Shown: positions 13,630-24,562 of the stretch, piece by piece
Layout: the number at the start of each line of letters is the position of its first letter
Position numbering within the stretch: position 1 is the first letter of the stretch
DNA from: Linyphia triangularis
Lineage: Eukaryota; Arthropoda; Arachnida; Araneae; Linyphiidae
NCBI GenBank assembly: GCA_963978545.1
Contig: OZ021721.1
Location: forward strand, 40,349,348-40,413,347
Direction: 5' to 3'
DNA length: 64,000 bases
Notes under the pieces: generated by a model
The model's database searches: none
Seen by the model: only the letters and a program-made list of their open reading frames with translations
What the model was told of the DNA's origin: nothing
Translations under genes and position numbers: made by a program

Positions 13630-14058
13630 TGTAATAGAAATCCTTTTTTAGAACCAACAGTTAAATTAATTCCTCTTTCCAAAGCACAAAACCCTCTTTA
13701 ATCAATTAATTCAACAACTTATTTAGGATAACTTCCCACGCCAATTTAATGTGCGAGATCTTTACGGAGTCAGCAGTCTTGTTAGTCATTTCCCATAATT
13801 AGTATTCCGTTCTGGCGCCAATATGCTTGCCTTCTCACTACAATGTTTATTATATAAAATTGTTAACTCAGCGTTTCTCACGCTGCCAGATTTTTTTAGA
13901 TAACTATGTTCTCTGTTCGACATTACTATGTAGGAGATTCTATTCCCTGTCATTATGTTGTAAAGACGTAACTTTAACGCTCTCTCTCTCCGGGTTTATC
14001 TTGATTTTATGGTTTTTATCTTAATAAATGTTTTATCTTTTATCAAATTGACTCTTCA
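13630..14058 (+). mobile_element. 3' LTR of the LTR-element remnant
   Basis: It starts TGTAATAG directly after the purine tract at 13618-13629. It contains AATAAATGTTTTATC near 14022, a plausible polyadenylation signal, preceded by pyrimidine-rich CTCTCTCTCTCC. The 3' border is not certain because no second LTR exists for comparison; the end is estimated from the change to simple AT-rich sequence. Confidence 0.5.
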
Positions 14059-14157
14059 CTATGGCTCCACGACCACGCTGCAATAACTTTAATTAAAATG
14101 TATTAATTCATTACATAAGTCGACAGGATAATCGTTTAAAGTGTTAATTCATTACAT

Positions 14158-16434
14158 ATATATATTTCTTTTTTGAAACGCATAAGGTGAAAAAAGTAGG
14201 TCCATATCTTGATAAAAGAAACTGTAAAAAAAATTTAATAAAAAATAATATCTTTCGATCGCACATTCCCTTCAAAGTTTAGAGAAAATACCAAAAATTA
14301 TTATTTTTCCTAAATATTTTTAAATTTCTAAACGTTATATATTTGAAAGGCAATAGTTTGCAATGTTTAGTGAAAGGGTGGTACAACACAGGAAAATACT
14401 ATTTATGCATTTTTAAAATATCTATTAATAATTAAAAATACTCAAAAGTAACAGTTTTTGTAAAAGAGCCTTTTCGAGCCTTCTATCCTATTGATACACT
14501 TTGAAGGAAACATTTGTAGAAAAGCAGGGCATTATGAATCTTTTTTTTTTTTTTTTTAAAAAGATGTTGTCCTAACGTGTTTGGTCTCATCGTCACTCAC
14601 TTTTTGTCTTGTCTCTCTACACAAGCGTCCGACAGCTTGTGAGTGACAAGGAAACAAGTTAAAGTCTGATTTCAGTGAACCTCAGTTGCACAGAAACGCT
14701 GGCCAATTTCAGCAGACATACGCTAATCCGATGTGGAACGTTGTGAATCGGTCGTTGAAGAAACCAATATAAGCCAATTTTGCCCAATTCTGGTTAAATA
14801 TAGAAGAGGTTTAGAAACGTAGATGCACAGTTTTAAAATTAGGATATTGTATTTATGAGAAACAAAACTATAAGGCGGTTTTGACATGTTTGTTTGTTGA
14901 AAAATCGTTTATTTTGAAACTATGCTCGGCAAGACTAGCCAATCTTCCAGTCTTACTCTCTGTTTTCTCCGATACAGCTGTGTTACATAGGATGCGCCAG
15001 TCTCTACTAACAAATGTTCGTTTATTACTCTCCTGAACAAAGGAGGAGTCAATTAGAAGCATTCCAATTAATTATGTCCACGTTATCAGTGGCAATAAAG
15101 TTAAGTTTAGTTACCTTGAAATGGCTGATTGTCTTTCTCTAAGAAAGTTCTGGAGATTTCAGAACCCGTCGCCCCAGTTCTCTTACATATCGAGACAATC
15201 GAGTTGCCTCATATATGATCTTAGGTTCTTCAGAAAATGAACTTTTTTTTTTAATTCGAAATAAATGCTGCATGCAACAATTTAAAATAAAGAATACCGC
15301 TTTCTTGAGTTTATCCGATGGTTTACATTTACTCACATATAGTCTACGTACTCTGTTTTCTCTTGTTAGCCATCTGGAGTGTGAAAGGGGAATGGGTTTG
15401 CGAGCTATCTAGTCATTAGCCTGTTCTAATCCCTTCAAAAGTATCAAGAAGATATAACTGCTCAGTACATTCATCTCAATTTGAGGATATGAACATTCAA
15501 CGCGTAAAAAATCAGCTAGTGGAAATTTTCAGTTCTATATTCCAAAAAAATATATTTTTGATCTATGTTCCCACTGAAAGATGTTGGTCCTGTTGTAGTA
15601 CTTATCTACGTGTTTAAATAAGCATATGAATAATAGTTCATTGAAGTATACGAGGCATATATCCCACTGGCAGTGGTCTCCCAACGTGCAATTTGATCGG
15701 TCAGATTATTTCCAGCCAGTATTAATGACAGTCTCAATCACAGACATTTGTGCTATGATCCATTGAAAAAGCAAGTAAGTTTATGAGCTTTAAAAGAAGA
15801 GAAGGCGCCACGAGAAAGGCCGCCCAGATTGAAACGCGCCAAAACACAGTTCTTATCATTCTTTCAAAGATTATGTGTGAACGATTATTATTGAATAAAT
15901 ACTAATGTGATTTTTTTCCAAGTTGTATTTACTTCATTCCACATCATACAAACTAATGTACTGCGATAATTTAGTGATTGGTGTATTCTACAAATTGATA
16001 TATAAAAGGTATTTTTTGTGTTTATTCAAAATTTTGAAGTGAATACTTTAAGTAAATAAAAAAAAATTAACAAAAATAAGTAAGAAATAACATTAGTATC
16101 CATTTTATAGAAAATAATTTTTTTAACAAAAAAATGTATTTTTGAATGTTTGTAATATTAAATACATGTTTTGAAAATGTCTAGAATAGTGTTTTCCGGT
16201 GCTATACCACCCTTTCACTACACATTGCAAACTATTGCCTTTCAAATATATAACGTTTAGAAATTAGGGAAAATAGTTATTTTTTGTATTTTCTCCAAAC
16301 TCTGAGGTGAACGGGTGATCGGAAGAAATTATTTCTTTTTCAAAAAATTTTGTACAGTTTTTCTTATCGAGATATGTAACAACTTTTATCACCTAATGTG
16401 TTTCAAAATTATTATTTTTTTTTCGTACTATCCT
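14158..16434 (-). mobile_element. Family A DNA element, copy 2
   Basis: The two ends are long inverted repeats. 14165-14470 (GAAACGCATAAGGTGAAAAA, TTATATATTTGAAAGGCAATAG, GTGAAAGGGTGGTA) is the reverse complement, with drift, of about 16080-16434, which ends in CGTACTATCCT. Arms are roughly 300-370 bp. Orientation of the core is opposite to copy 1. The left terminal bases are degraded into TATATATATTTC. It lies about 100 bp after the LTR remnant. Total length, about 2.3 kb, agrees with copy 3. Confidence 0.8.
14600..15770 (-). pseudogene. Decayed transposase-like gene of family A, copy 2
   Basis: Reading the minus strand from 15770 down, fragments appear in order. INTGWK is near 15725. STTTGPTSFSGNI is near 15560-15605. 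IPLSHSRWLTRENR followed by RLYVSKCKPSDKLKK is near 15300-15395. A basic stretch with FRIKKKSSFSEEPK and LSRYVRELG follows at 15180-15290. PCHSQAVGRLCRETRQKV is near 14600-14655. Several stops and frame changes separate them; open pieces remain at 14868-15062 and 15139-15336. This is the best preserved of the three A copies. The gene lies wholly between the terminal arms, as expected for an autonomous DNA element. No nuclease residues can be assigned with certainty. Confidence 0.65.
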
Positions 16435-18345
16435 AATATGCATAGCCTTCACAATACCATTACAGTCCTGCACAAAAGTTTAGACACAACACAAAATCGG
16501 TGCTTTATAAAGTAGTATTAAGACAAAAGATTTTAAGTTTCTTTAACGTAAACTTAATTTACAACATCACTGCATTTGTTTAGTGTTATGCCACCCCGGG
16601 TTCCGCCAGAACTAATCATTACTGTACCATAAATAAAGGTTTTAATTAAAATTATATTTTTTTCTACTGTAACTAAATTTCGTTTTCATAAATCAACATA
16701 AATGGTTAAAAATTATGCTAAAATTTATTCATTTCCAGTATTTAAGTTAGTAAATGACAGATGCAAACAAATACGCCCAGCATATTTTCTGGCAGATAAA
16801 AAAAAGTCACCGTTTTCTGAGACACGCATATGGTTCTTTTTTAAAACATTTAATATTTCTTACTAAGAAAGCTCTAATTTTTTCGATTCTTACGTTAAAA
16901 AAAAATATCAACTTAATTTATTGCCATTTTATCCTCTCATCCCACATAATATATGACCTCACATTTTGTGGACCCCTGGCGTATAAATTTCCCTTTTTAT
17001 TTGATTTCTTTCCTCATATGTCAATGTATTCATGATTGATGCGCTCTTAATGATTCGCAACGAATTTCTTCGAAACTGTTTCATTAACAACTGAGATTTC
17101 TCGGATATTCATCGAGACATTTGTCCATAAAAACTCATGTTACTTGAATACATTTTTTTACGCACAAACATTTGTGTCTTTTCCATTATTATTATTAAAA
17201 CAGGTATTAATGTCTGGCTTGATAATTAAGCGTTGTTTGGACATAGAGTACATTGATTTTACTTTCTTTGTATTAGAAAGTTATTTGGTTGTAAAAAAAA
17301 TCTGTAATGATTTAAATGCTTCCTGTGTAAATTGAACAAATAAATTATCATTCTTGCGTCTAATGCTCTTAGTTTTAAAGGTTGTTGCCAATGAAATGTG
17401 CATAAGTACTTCATTATTCATTCTTTCGAAAAGGTTTTCCTTTTATTCTATAATTTATTCTTTTATTTTATATCATCAGTAAACTTTACTACCAAACAAT
17501 TACGTTGCGAAAGTTCGCTTTATCCATGTCAGTTAATCGAGTCGAAATGTAATTGAAAGTTCTTGGTTTGATTGCATTTTACTGAAGAAAAAAATTACAA
17601 ATGAAATACATCTCTGGAAACAATTTATTTACTTACACAGATTGTCTGAAAGCATTAACAATATATCTCAAGAAACAACTTATTTACTTGAACTAATTAT
17701 CTAAAAACATTTACATAGCCAATTTAGAACTCACAGAAAATTTTACTGTAGTCTGTTTTACTTATTACTTAATGGCGGTAAGCTCCAGCGTTGCCTGTGT
17801 TGAAACAATATCAAAACTTGGAAAGATGATACAAATGTAGTTGAATTTGAAGAAATAAGAACTGGCATATATATATACTGCTTTTAATGAAGCTAATTTA
17901 CTAAAGCTAATTTACAGAAATAAATGTAGAAGTGATAGTAGGCAACTTGTTTATCAATGCATACAAAAATGAATTGGAGTGTTATCATAAACAATATAAA
18001 GACAACAAAATACTTCAATTAATAATGATCAAATTTAAAAGAATAAATCCTGAAATGCAAATTCAATATTTGTTAAAAAAGAACATTAAAATGATGCAAA
18101 CGCATGAACTAAATTTTCAAGAAACACCTGGTATTAGCATAGAATTTGTCAAAAATTCAATGTCATAAAATGACTTTAAAATGAAAGAATGAGTTTCAAA
18201 CTTTTCAAAGATTTCCCATGAGACATTGTTGATTGAACAGTTTCATGTAAGTTCGAGATAGGCGCTATATTATTCTAATTTAAATAACCTGTTTTTTGCA
18301 TAAAGATATACGATAAAGGTTCATACAGAATGCAACGTCACTACT
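16435..18345. other. AT-rich DNA, no supported gene
   Basis: Short open frames (16754-17035, 17144-17335, 17932-18168) are Lys/Asn/Ile/Phe-rich and look like chance frames in AT-rich DNA. ACAGTCCTGCACAAAAGTTT near 16463 resembles a Tc1-type terminus, but no partner was found. Confidence 0.45.
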
Positions 18346-18349
18346 AGCC

Positions 18350-19140
18350 TCAAGAGGCAAACGACAATTTCTAAATACATTGTTTACTGTTATGGTTGAC
18401 GCATTGAAACTCGACAGAAGTTAAAGCATGATCGAACGTTTTACGATTAGATACCCTCGTATTAAAAATGTCCTGTCTGGCATCTATAACGATCCAGTCT
18501 GTAGGGAGCTTGCTTTAAAACTCACAAAAAAGGTTTCGCATTTGTGCACTGGTTGTGACCAAAATTTTAGGCATGCCTGTAACAAAACCTATTTGATGAA
18601 TTTTGGCCATTCTTTTTTTATTCTTCTCATCATGATTAAAAGTGCTTTTTGTATGATTTAATACTTACGACAATCTGGGGGAGGATCTATTATGGTTTAG
18701 GTTGGTTTTGAAAGTGTAGGGCTAACAAATTTTGCGTTCCTCACTGGTCGAATGAAATCAGAGGATTACCAAGATATGTTAAATGACAATTTGCAGCTGT
18801 TTGGTAAAAAAATTGGGAATCCATTTAGGAAATTACAACAGGACAACGCAAGTATTCATATTGCCAAATCGTCTTAGGAATGTTTCCTGGATAATGGAGT
18901 GCAGGTAATCGACTGACCAGCTTGTTCTTCTGATTTGAACCCCATAGAGAACGTTTGGGGTATCATAAACAGAGCCGTATACGTAAACGGAAGGCTATAT
19001 GCAACTGTTCAAGAATTTAAAGATTCCATTAAAACTGAATGGATTATATTAAATCAGATTTATTTAAACGTCTAATTCAAAGCATGCCTGATCGAATTTT
19101 TGAAATTATAGCACTAAAGTGTAAATTTACGAGTTACTAA
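18350..19140 (+). pseudogene. Decayed Tc-like (Tc1/mariner) transposase
   Basis: An N-terminal piece SRGKRQF is near 18350. A core piece SGGGSIMV is near 18675, where Tc transposases have GGGS(V/I)MVW. A fragment QQDNASIHIAKSS near 18838 carries the D of the QQDNA block. PACSSDLNPIENVWG near 18925-18960 matches the classic SPDLNPIENVWG motif that precedes the last catalytic residue. EFKDSIKTEW follows. Stops and frameshifts interrupt all of these. The product would cut and paste DNA at TA. Terminal repeats are not recognisable, so the element limits are unknown. The VYVNGRLYATVQEF tail favours a Tc3-like branch, but this is only a resemblance. Confidence 0.75.
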
Positions 19141-19343
19141 TTATGACTGGTGCTATCATTTTGAAACGTAATATTTGTATTTTTTTATTTCATTACATGA
19201 AAAGATAAACATGTATTATATATTTATTTTGCTATTTGAATTCGTATTTAGTATGCTTTAAAAAAAAACGTTCATATCAATTATTTTTTTCTAATTATTA
19301 ATATGCTAGGTTGAAAGGAAATGGTGGTTCAATCAAGAATATT

Positions 19344-19389
19344 GTCAGAATAGACGAGTGATCAAGGGATGACACTCGACTATTCTGAC
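19344..19389. repeat. 17-bp inverted repeat (hairpin)
   Basis: GTCAGAATAGACGAGTG at 19344-19360 pairs with CACTCGACTATTCTGAC at 19373-19389 with one mismatch across a 12-base loop. A second inverted pair, ATCAAGGGAT and ATCCCTTGAT, overlaps it (19361-19370 and 19397-19406). It lies downstream of the Gypsy pol fragment on that fragment's strand. Confidence 0.85.
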
Positions 19390-19708
19390 GGAATCAATCC
19401 CTTGATCAAGTTGGGCCGTATGAATCTCAAAACAAATCAAAAAGAAAGAGGAAGAAATAAATAACACAAATTTATAGTTTCTTATTAATTTTTCACTACA
19501 TGGGGAAGGATGAAAAAGTTCAAAATTTAAAAATTAAATTGTTCAGTGTGATGTCAGGACATTAAAAAACTGTCAACTGTTCTTTCCCATATTTAAAAAA
19601 ATTAAAGACAAATGTTACTCGTCAAATGTCTTTGACTATCACTGAAATAAAATAAATGTCGCAGTCAACAGCTTGTTGATTGAAAAATTTGAGAAAAACA
19701 CAAAGTTT

Positions 19709-20014
19709 TCAAGTTCTTTCCCAACTCTTCATGAAATTAGCTTCTGTTGATGTTAAGTTTGAGTCTTCATGCCTTCCTATCTTCTTAACATCATATCTCT
19801 CATTAGGTCTAACCTTCGTTATTTCACAAGGGCCATAAAATTTCGTTCTTAGTACTAGTCCTACTCCAAATTGTGTTCGTTTGATAACTACTTTGTCACC
19901 TACGTTGAATGTTTTAGATTCTTTTCGATGTTTATCGTAGCGTTGTTTACTACTTTCCTGCAGTTTTAGATTGTTTCTTCTTGGTGGCTGTTTGCATTTG
20001 TGTAAGACTAACAA
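19709..20014 (-). pseudogene. Ty3/Gypsy pol C-terminus (integrase tail) fragment
   Basis: The minus-strand frame contains QRYDKHRKESKTFNVGDKVV, then IKRTQFGVGLVLRTKFYGP and RYDVKKIG, with ST.ANFMK at the end. This is the typical arrangement of the C-terminal tail of Ty3/Gypsy pol: a KRYD.HRK stretch, a VGD.V(L/V)(I/V) beta strand, a KF.GP(Y/C) strand, then RYDV.K.G.HEG.N.TS. This part of integrase binds DNA and follows the DDE core. The core itself is absent upstream (higher coordinates) because element B begins there. The frame is 101 codons and ends in a natural-looking stop. It is a truncated, dead copy. Confidence 0.8.
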
Positions 20015-20199
20015 GGAAGACTGTTTTCAAACAATCACATGTTTACGATTTTTACTACGCACATTCACACAATTTTAGCAACTACGTTTTAAGGACATTT
20101 TAGCGATTGCACTTTGTAAAGTTATTTCTATAGATCTATACGACTTGTCATAAAAACTGTATTTGTTCTTCTTTCTTTGTTGCGCAATTAAAGTCTTGG

Positions 20200-21299
20200 A
20201 TCAATGCAACTGCTTATTGAGCAATATCATATAGACAAGGCAAGTTTTTAGCAAATATTACAGCTTTTTGTAAAGTACGGAGTTTCAAGCCAATCTTTAC
20301 TGGTAAGCTGAAGAAACTAGCTTCCATTTTTACTGTTTCAAAGAAAATATTAAAAATATATAAATCATTCAATCTAAGAGAAAGTATTCCTAATGCTCAA
20401 AACTAGTTTAATTTTTGCACGTCAGAAATAAGACCTAAAAACCAAGATGAATGTTGCAAGTTCTCCACTGAAATACCACGAATGATGTGTAATAATTTTT
20501 ATCCATCATTGACTAATTATTTATCATCATATTCTTTTAATCTTTGAATTAGTAAAATGTTATTAGGAGGGGCATTAACAGCAGACCCGCATGTAAACCA
20601 AGACTGAAAATATTCACACACATTGAACTGATTAAATCAATTCATACTTTGAAAATCTCCAGCAGTCAGTGGCATTTTGGTTTGATTACTATTAAACAAT
20701 AACTCCATTTTAAAGGTATAAATCCATCCATGCAGCCAGCTCATAGAAGAGCATCTGATTTACGAATTGTGAATTGTATGTTTAATCCACTTATTAATGA
20801 CTCAAGATTTAAACGCTCTCTGTAACCATTCCAAAGTAGTTTTATAGAAATTTTTAGCTGATCAGAAAAAAAAAAGTTTTTAAACTGTCAGATGCTGTTG
20901 TTATATGTATTTTTTTTTTCCCCCATGATGAGTGATCTTGAACCAATTTTCTCGGAATCTCTTAAGTAAAAAGATTCCAGGCCCAGTAGAAAGTAGAACC
21001 TTAAATATGTGACTCCTACATGCTATCCAAAAAAATTTCAAAATACTTTTTCGCTCAAAAAGAGTACATGATCCATTATCTACTATTTGATGTTATTATT
21101 ATCCATTAAATCTCTACTATTTGTAGTAAAACACACACCAATTATATGGGATTCCCACTTCCTCGAATGAAACAGCTCTATAACAGATTCAAGTGTTGTT
21201 TTGTCTGTTTCAGGCATTAAGTTGGGAATTCCTATAAGCTCAGTATTTCTATCTTGCAAAGGAGAAACTACTACAGCTAAAAGATCAATCTTTCCAGTT

Positions 21300-21331
<32 letters not shown>

Positions 21332-21920
21332 AAAAATTGGGTAATACTTTCAATCCCAATGAACAATTGACTTTGATACTTCAAACTGCATTTTTAGTTG
21401 CTTAGAATTTTCACTTTAAAGACGTTGGTATTCTCGATGAACAGTACTTTTTGAAATCTCTACGTACTTTACAGATGGTTCAGACATTATGGTAGAGAAA
21501 GAGGAACCTTTCCTCATTTATTATAGATGCTATTATCATTGTGCATAATTATTTGCTGGTCCAACTTTGGTCTAAAACAACAGCATTTTTTGGAGTAATA
21601 ATGGATCTGCAACTGCATAACTTATATTTATTACCTTTGGGTTTTACATTATCAACTGCAAATACCTCATTTATTGGTGTCATCGTTATCCAAAACCATA
21701 GCATTCTTACTCTCAACCATGATAAAAGATGTAGTAGAATTGTGCAATTTACTTATTAATTAAATTCCAATTTTTTTGCGTGATTTCTCTATTTTCTATT
21801 AGCTTGGGGGACCTCTAAAATTTTGTGAAATGAATTGAATTTTGTTATAAAATCATACATTTTTAGAGGACGAGACAGCATTTAAAAAAAGAAATTGGGG
21901 CTTCTCCTGAGACACCCTAG
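20200..21920 (-). mobile_element. Element B: decayed DNA element related to family A
   Basis: The minus-strand start (right side) begins CTAGGGTGTCTCAGG at about 21920. Going down the minus strand, fragments in order are: SKSIVHWD near 21350; TGKIDLLAVVVSPLQDRN near 21250-21300; HIIGVCFTTNSRDL near 21120-21150; WIACRSHIFKVLL then GPGIFLLKRFRENW at about 20950-21033; a degraded (H)RAGCMDGF near 20730; and VCEYFQSWFTCGSAVNAPPN at about 20570-20625. These match, from memory, an uncharacterised arthropod transposase-like family with C.DTT.SNTG, ACRHH, GP...FKRFRE.W, HRARWM and AWFTAP...APRN motifs. Stops and shifts show it is dead. A 30-base T run at 21301-21330 interrupts it. The left end was not located. 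Confidence 0.6.
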
Positions 21921-22277
21921 TGTATGTACAGTAGGGTAATTCGAAAAAAAAATTATTTTTTAAACGCATGAAGTAAAAACAATTGCTAATTATCTTGAGA
22001 AGAAAAACTACAAAAAAAAAATTAAAAATAATATATTCCGATCACGCATTCACATCAAATAACTATTATTTATAAATTTCTTTTAAATTTCTAAACGTTA
22101 TATATTTGAATGGCAATACTTTGCAATGTGTAGTGAAAGGGTGATATAACACAGGAAAACACAATTCTATGCATTTTTAAAACCTATATTAAAAATTAAA
22201 AATACTAAAAAGTAAAATTTTTTGTAAAAAAACAAAGATTTTTCTGTAAAATGGGTACTACTAATATTTCTTACATT

Positions 22278-22279
<2 letters not shown>

Positions 22280-22318
<39 letters not shown>
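22280..22318. repeat. Poly(T) run
   Basis: An uninterrupted run of about 39 T inside copy 3 of family A, where the equivalent position in copy 2 has a 16-base run (near 14541). It is a slippage product, not an insertion. Confidence 0.9.
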
Positions 22319-22323
<5 letters not shown>

Positions 22324-22439
22324 AATCTTTTATTCATTTGGTTAATTTTTTTCTCGAGCTTTCTATGAAACTTTTATAGAAAAGTGGGCATTATGGATCT
22401 TTAATAAAAAGGTGTTGCCTTAACGTCTTTGGCGTCAGC

Positions 22440-23690
22440 GCCATCCACTTTTTGTCTGGTTTCTCTACACAAGCGTTCCACAGCTTTTGAGTGACAAGGA
22501 AACGAGTTGAAGTATGATTTCAGTGGTTCCCAGTAGCATAGAAACGCTGACCAATTTCTTCAGACATGGGCCCATTTTGATGTGGAACGTTGTGAATCGG
22601 TCGTTGGAAAAAATATTAGCCAATCTCGCCCAATTCTGTATAAAATAAAGAAGATGTTTTGAAATGTCGGTGCACAGTTTTAAATTGGGATATTGTATTT
22701 ATGACAAACAAAACTATGTGGCAGTTTTGACATGTATGCTTATTGAAAAATCGTTTATTTTGAAACTATGCTCGGTAAGACTAGATAATCTTCCAGTCTT
22801 ACCCTGTTTCCTCTGATACAGCTGTGCTACCTCGGATGCGCCAGTCTTAACTAACAAATGTTCGTTTGTTACTCTCCAGAACAAAGCAGGAGTCTATTAG
22901 AAGCATTCCAATTAATTATGTCTACGTAATCAGTGGTAATAAAGTTAAGTTTGGTTGCCCTGAATTGCCTGATTGTCTTTCTCTAGGAAAGTTCTCGAGA
23001 TTTCAGACCCCGACGCCCCAGTTCTCATACATCCCTCTTTTCGTACAAAATCACTGCCGAAATAATAAAAAAATTGGGTGAGGGAAGGAAGAATTTCTTT
23101 CAATCACCGAGTTTAAAACTTCCAGTAAATATTCAGGGAGGTATCGAGGCAATCGAATTGCCTCATATATGATCTTAGATCCTTCAGAAAATTGATTGTG
23201 TGGCATGTAAAAATTTTAAATAAGGAATACCTCTTGCTTGAATTCATCTGATGGTTTACATTCACTCACATGTATTCTAAGTACTCTGTTTTCTGTTGCT
23301 AGCCATCTGGAGTATGAAAAGGGATTGGGTTTGCGAGATGCCAAGTCATTGGCCTGATCTTATCGCTTCAAAAATATCAAGAAGATATAACTGATCTGTG
23401 CTCAGTACTTTCATCTCAACTTGAGGAAATGAATATTCAACACAAAAAAATCAGGAGAAATTTCTCACTGTTCTTCAATTTTTTTTCTATGTTTCCACTG
23501 AAAGATCTTGGTCTTGTTGTAGTATTATCTAATTGTTTAAACAGGCGTCTGAATTGTAGTTCATTGAAGTATAAGAGACATATATCCCACTGCAGTGGTC
23601 TCCCAACGAGCAATTTGAGCTGTCAGATTATTTCCAGTCAGTATTAATGGCAATTCCAATTATAGCCATGTGATCTATGATCCAATGAAT
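22440..23690 (-). pseudogene. Decayed transposase-like gene of family A, copy 3
   Basis: Minus-strand fragments in the same order as copies 1 and 2 are: NTTTRPRSFSGNI near 23490-23535; NPFSYSRWLATENR followed by RVLRIHVSECKPSDEFKQ at about 23235-23330; and RFPCHSKAVERLCRETRQK at about 22445-22505. Frame breaks lie between all of them. Agreement of the three copies at these motifs, while the spacers drift and the breaks fall at different places, shows that the parent encoded a protein. Confidence 0.6.
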
Positions 23691-24239
23691 AAGCAAGTAA
23701 ATTTATGACCTTCCATGGAAGAGAAGACGCCAACGAGAAAGTCCATCCAGATTGAAACCCACCAAACGCAGTTTTTATCAATGTTTCAAAGGTTATGCGC
23801 GAACGAATATTATTGAATAATTACTAATTTTATTTTTTCAAAGATCTATCTATTTCATTCCAGACAATACAAAGTATAGTACTTTGATAATTTAGTGATT
23901 GGTGTATTCTACAAATTGATGCAAAAAGGGTATTTTGTGTATTCAACTTAAAAAAAAAATTGAATTGAATTATTGAATATTTTTAATTATTAATTTATGT
24001 TTTAAAAATGCATAGAATAGTGTTTTCCTGTATTATACCACCCTTTCACAACACATTGCAAACTCTCCAAACTTTGAGGTGAATGCGTGATCGGAAGATA
24101 TATATGTATATATATTTTTTTTTTTCAGAAACTGTTTACAGTTTACAGTTTTTCTTATCAAGATATGTAAAAAAAATTGTCCCCTTACGCATTTCAAAAT
24201 TAAAAAAAAAAAAAAAAATGTTTTAATCATTTTAATGTA

Positions 24240-24562
24240 CAGGGTGTGTAGTTGCTTCTGTCCCCATAGACCTTGATAAAAAGAAGATGTACAGTTAAAG
24301 AGATGTACAGATGAAGAGTTAAAGTTCAACTTTGAAAAAGCCGTAAAAAATCACTGTTCAGAATGACTTGTAATTTGACCTGTATGTAATCGAAGAAGGA
24401 GGAATGGTATAGAGCAAAAAAAATAACTATTTCGAACAATTTTTAGTTGTTATTTTTTGTGCCCTTCCATTGCTTTTGAAAACTATGATTTGACATAAGC
24501 AAAAATGTAATGCTTTTGAAATCATGCCTTTCGAAAGTTGAACTTTAATTATGGACACTCTG
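24240..24562. mobile_element. Foldback element (MITE-like)
   Basis: It begins CAGGGTGTG after TA at 24238. The right end read in reverse begins CAGAGTGTCCATAATTAAAG. AGTTAAAGTTCAACTTT at about 24311 pairs with AAAGTTGAACTTTAATT at about 24534. Inner halves AATGGTATAGAGCAAAAAAAA and TTTTTTGTGCCCTTCCATT also pair, about a centre near 24443. Non-coding, about 320 bp. Confidence 0.7.

Larger units (their letters stand above)
11020..14058 (+). mobile_element. LTR retrotransposon 3' remnant
   Basis: The stretch ends in a purine tract CAGGGGGGATA immediately followed by TGTAATAGAAATCC at 13630. That is the expected junction of polypurine tract and 3' LTR. Upstream, 11030-11580 is less AT-rich than its surroundings and has Pro/Arg-rich frames but no recognisable pol domain. 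From 11580 to 13600 it is AT-rich, non-coding and carries tandem duplications. No matching 5' LTR was found to the left, so the copy is 5' truncated. The start coordinate is a guess based on composition. Ty3/Gypsy is the most likely class, but no diagnostic domain is visible. Confidence 0.5.
21933..24218 (-). mobile_element. Family A DNA element, copy 3
   Basis: It starts AGGGTAATTCG plus an A run at 21933, only about a dozen bases after the end of element B. The left arm 21933-22250 (AACGCATGAAGTAAAAAC, ATATATTTGAATGGCAATAC, GTGAAAGGGTGATATAACAC) is inverted at about 23990-24218 (GCAAACTCTCCAAACTTTGAG, CTTATCAAGATATGTAA). The right arm has lost part of its middle. The core runs in the same direction as copy 2. 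A 39-base T run sits at 22280-22318. It is an old copy. Confidence 0.75.

Noticed and set aside
13620..14058. 5' LTR with primer site (TGGCTCC at 14059)
   Set aside because: The purine tract in front marks a 3' LTR, so the TGG after it is probably chance.
16463..16500. Orphan Tc1-like terminal repeat
   Set aside because: No inverted partner was found in the window, and the following 1.8 kb shows no transposase until 18350, which has a different-looking context.
17932..18168. 78-codon + frame just before the Tc-like remnant
   Set aside because: Lys/Asn/Ile-rich, as expected of AT-rich DNA. It does not match the N-terminal helix-turn-helix of Tc transposases.
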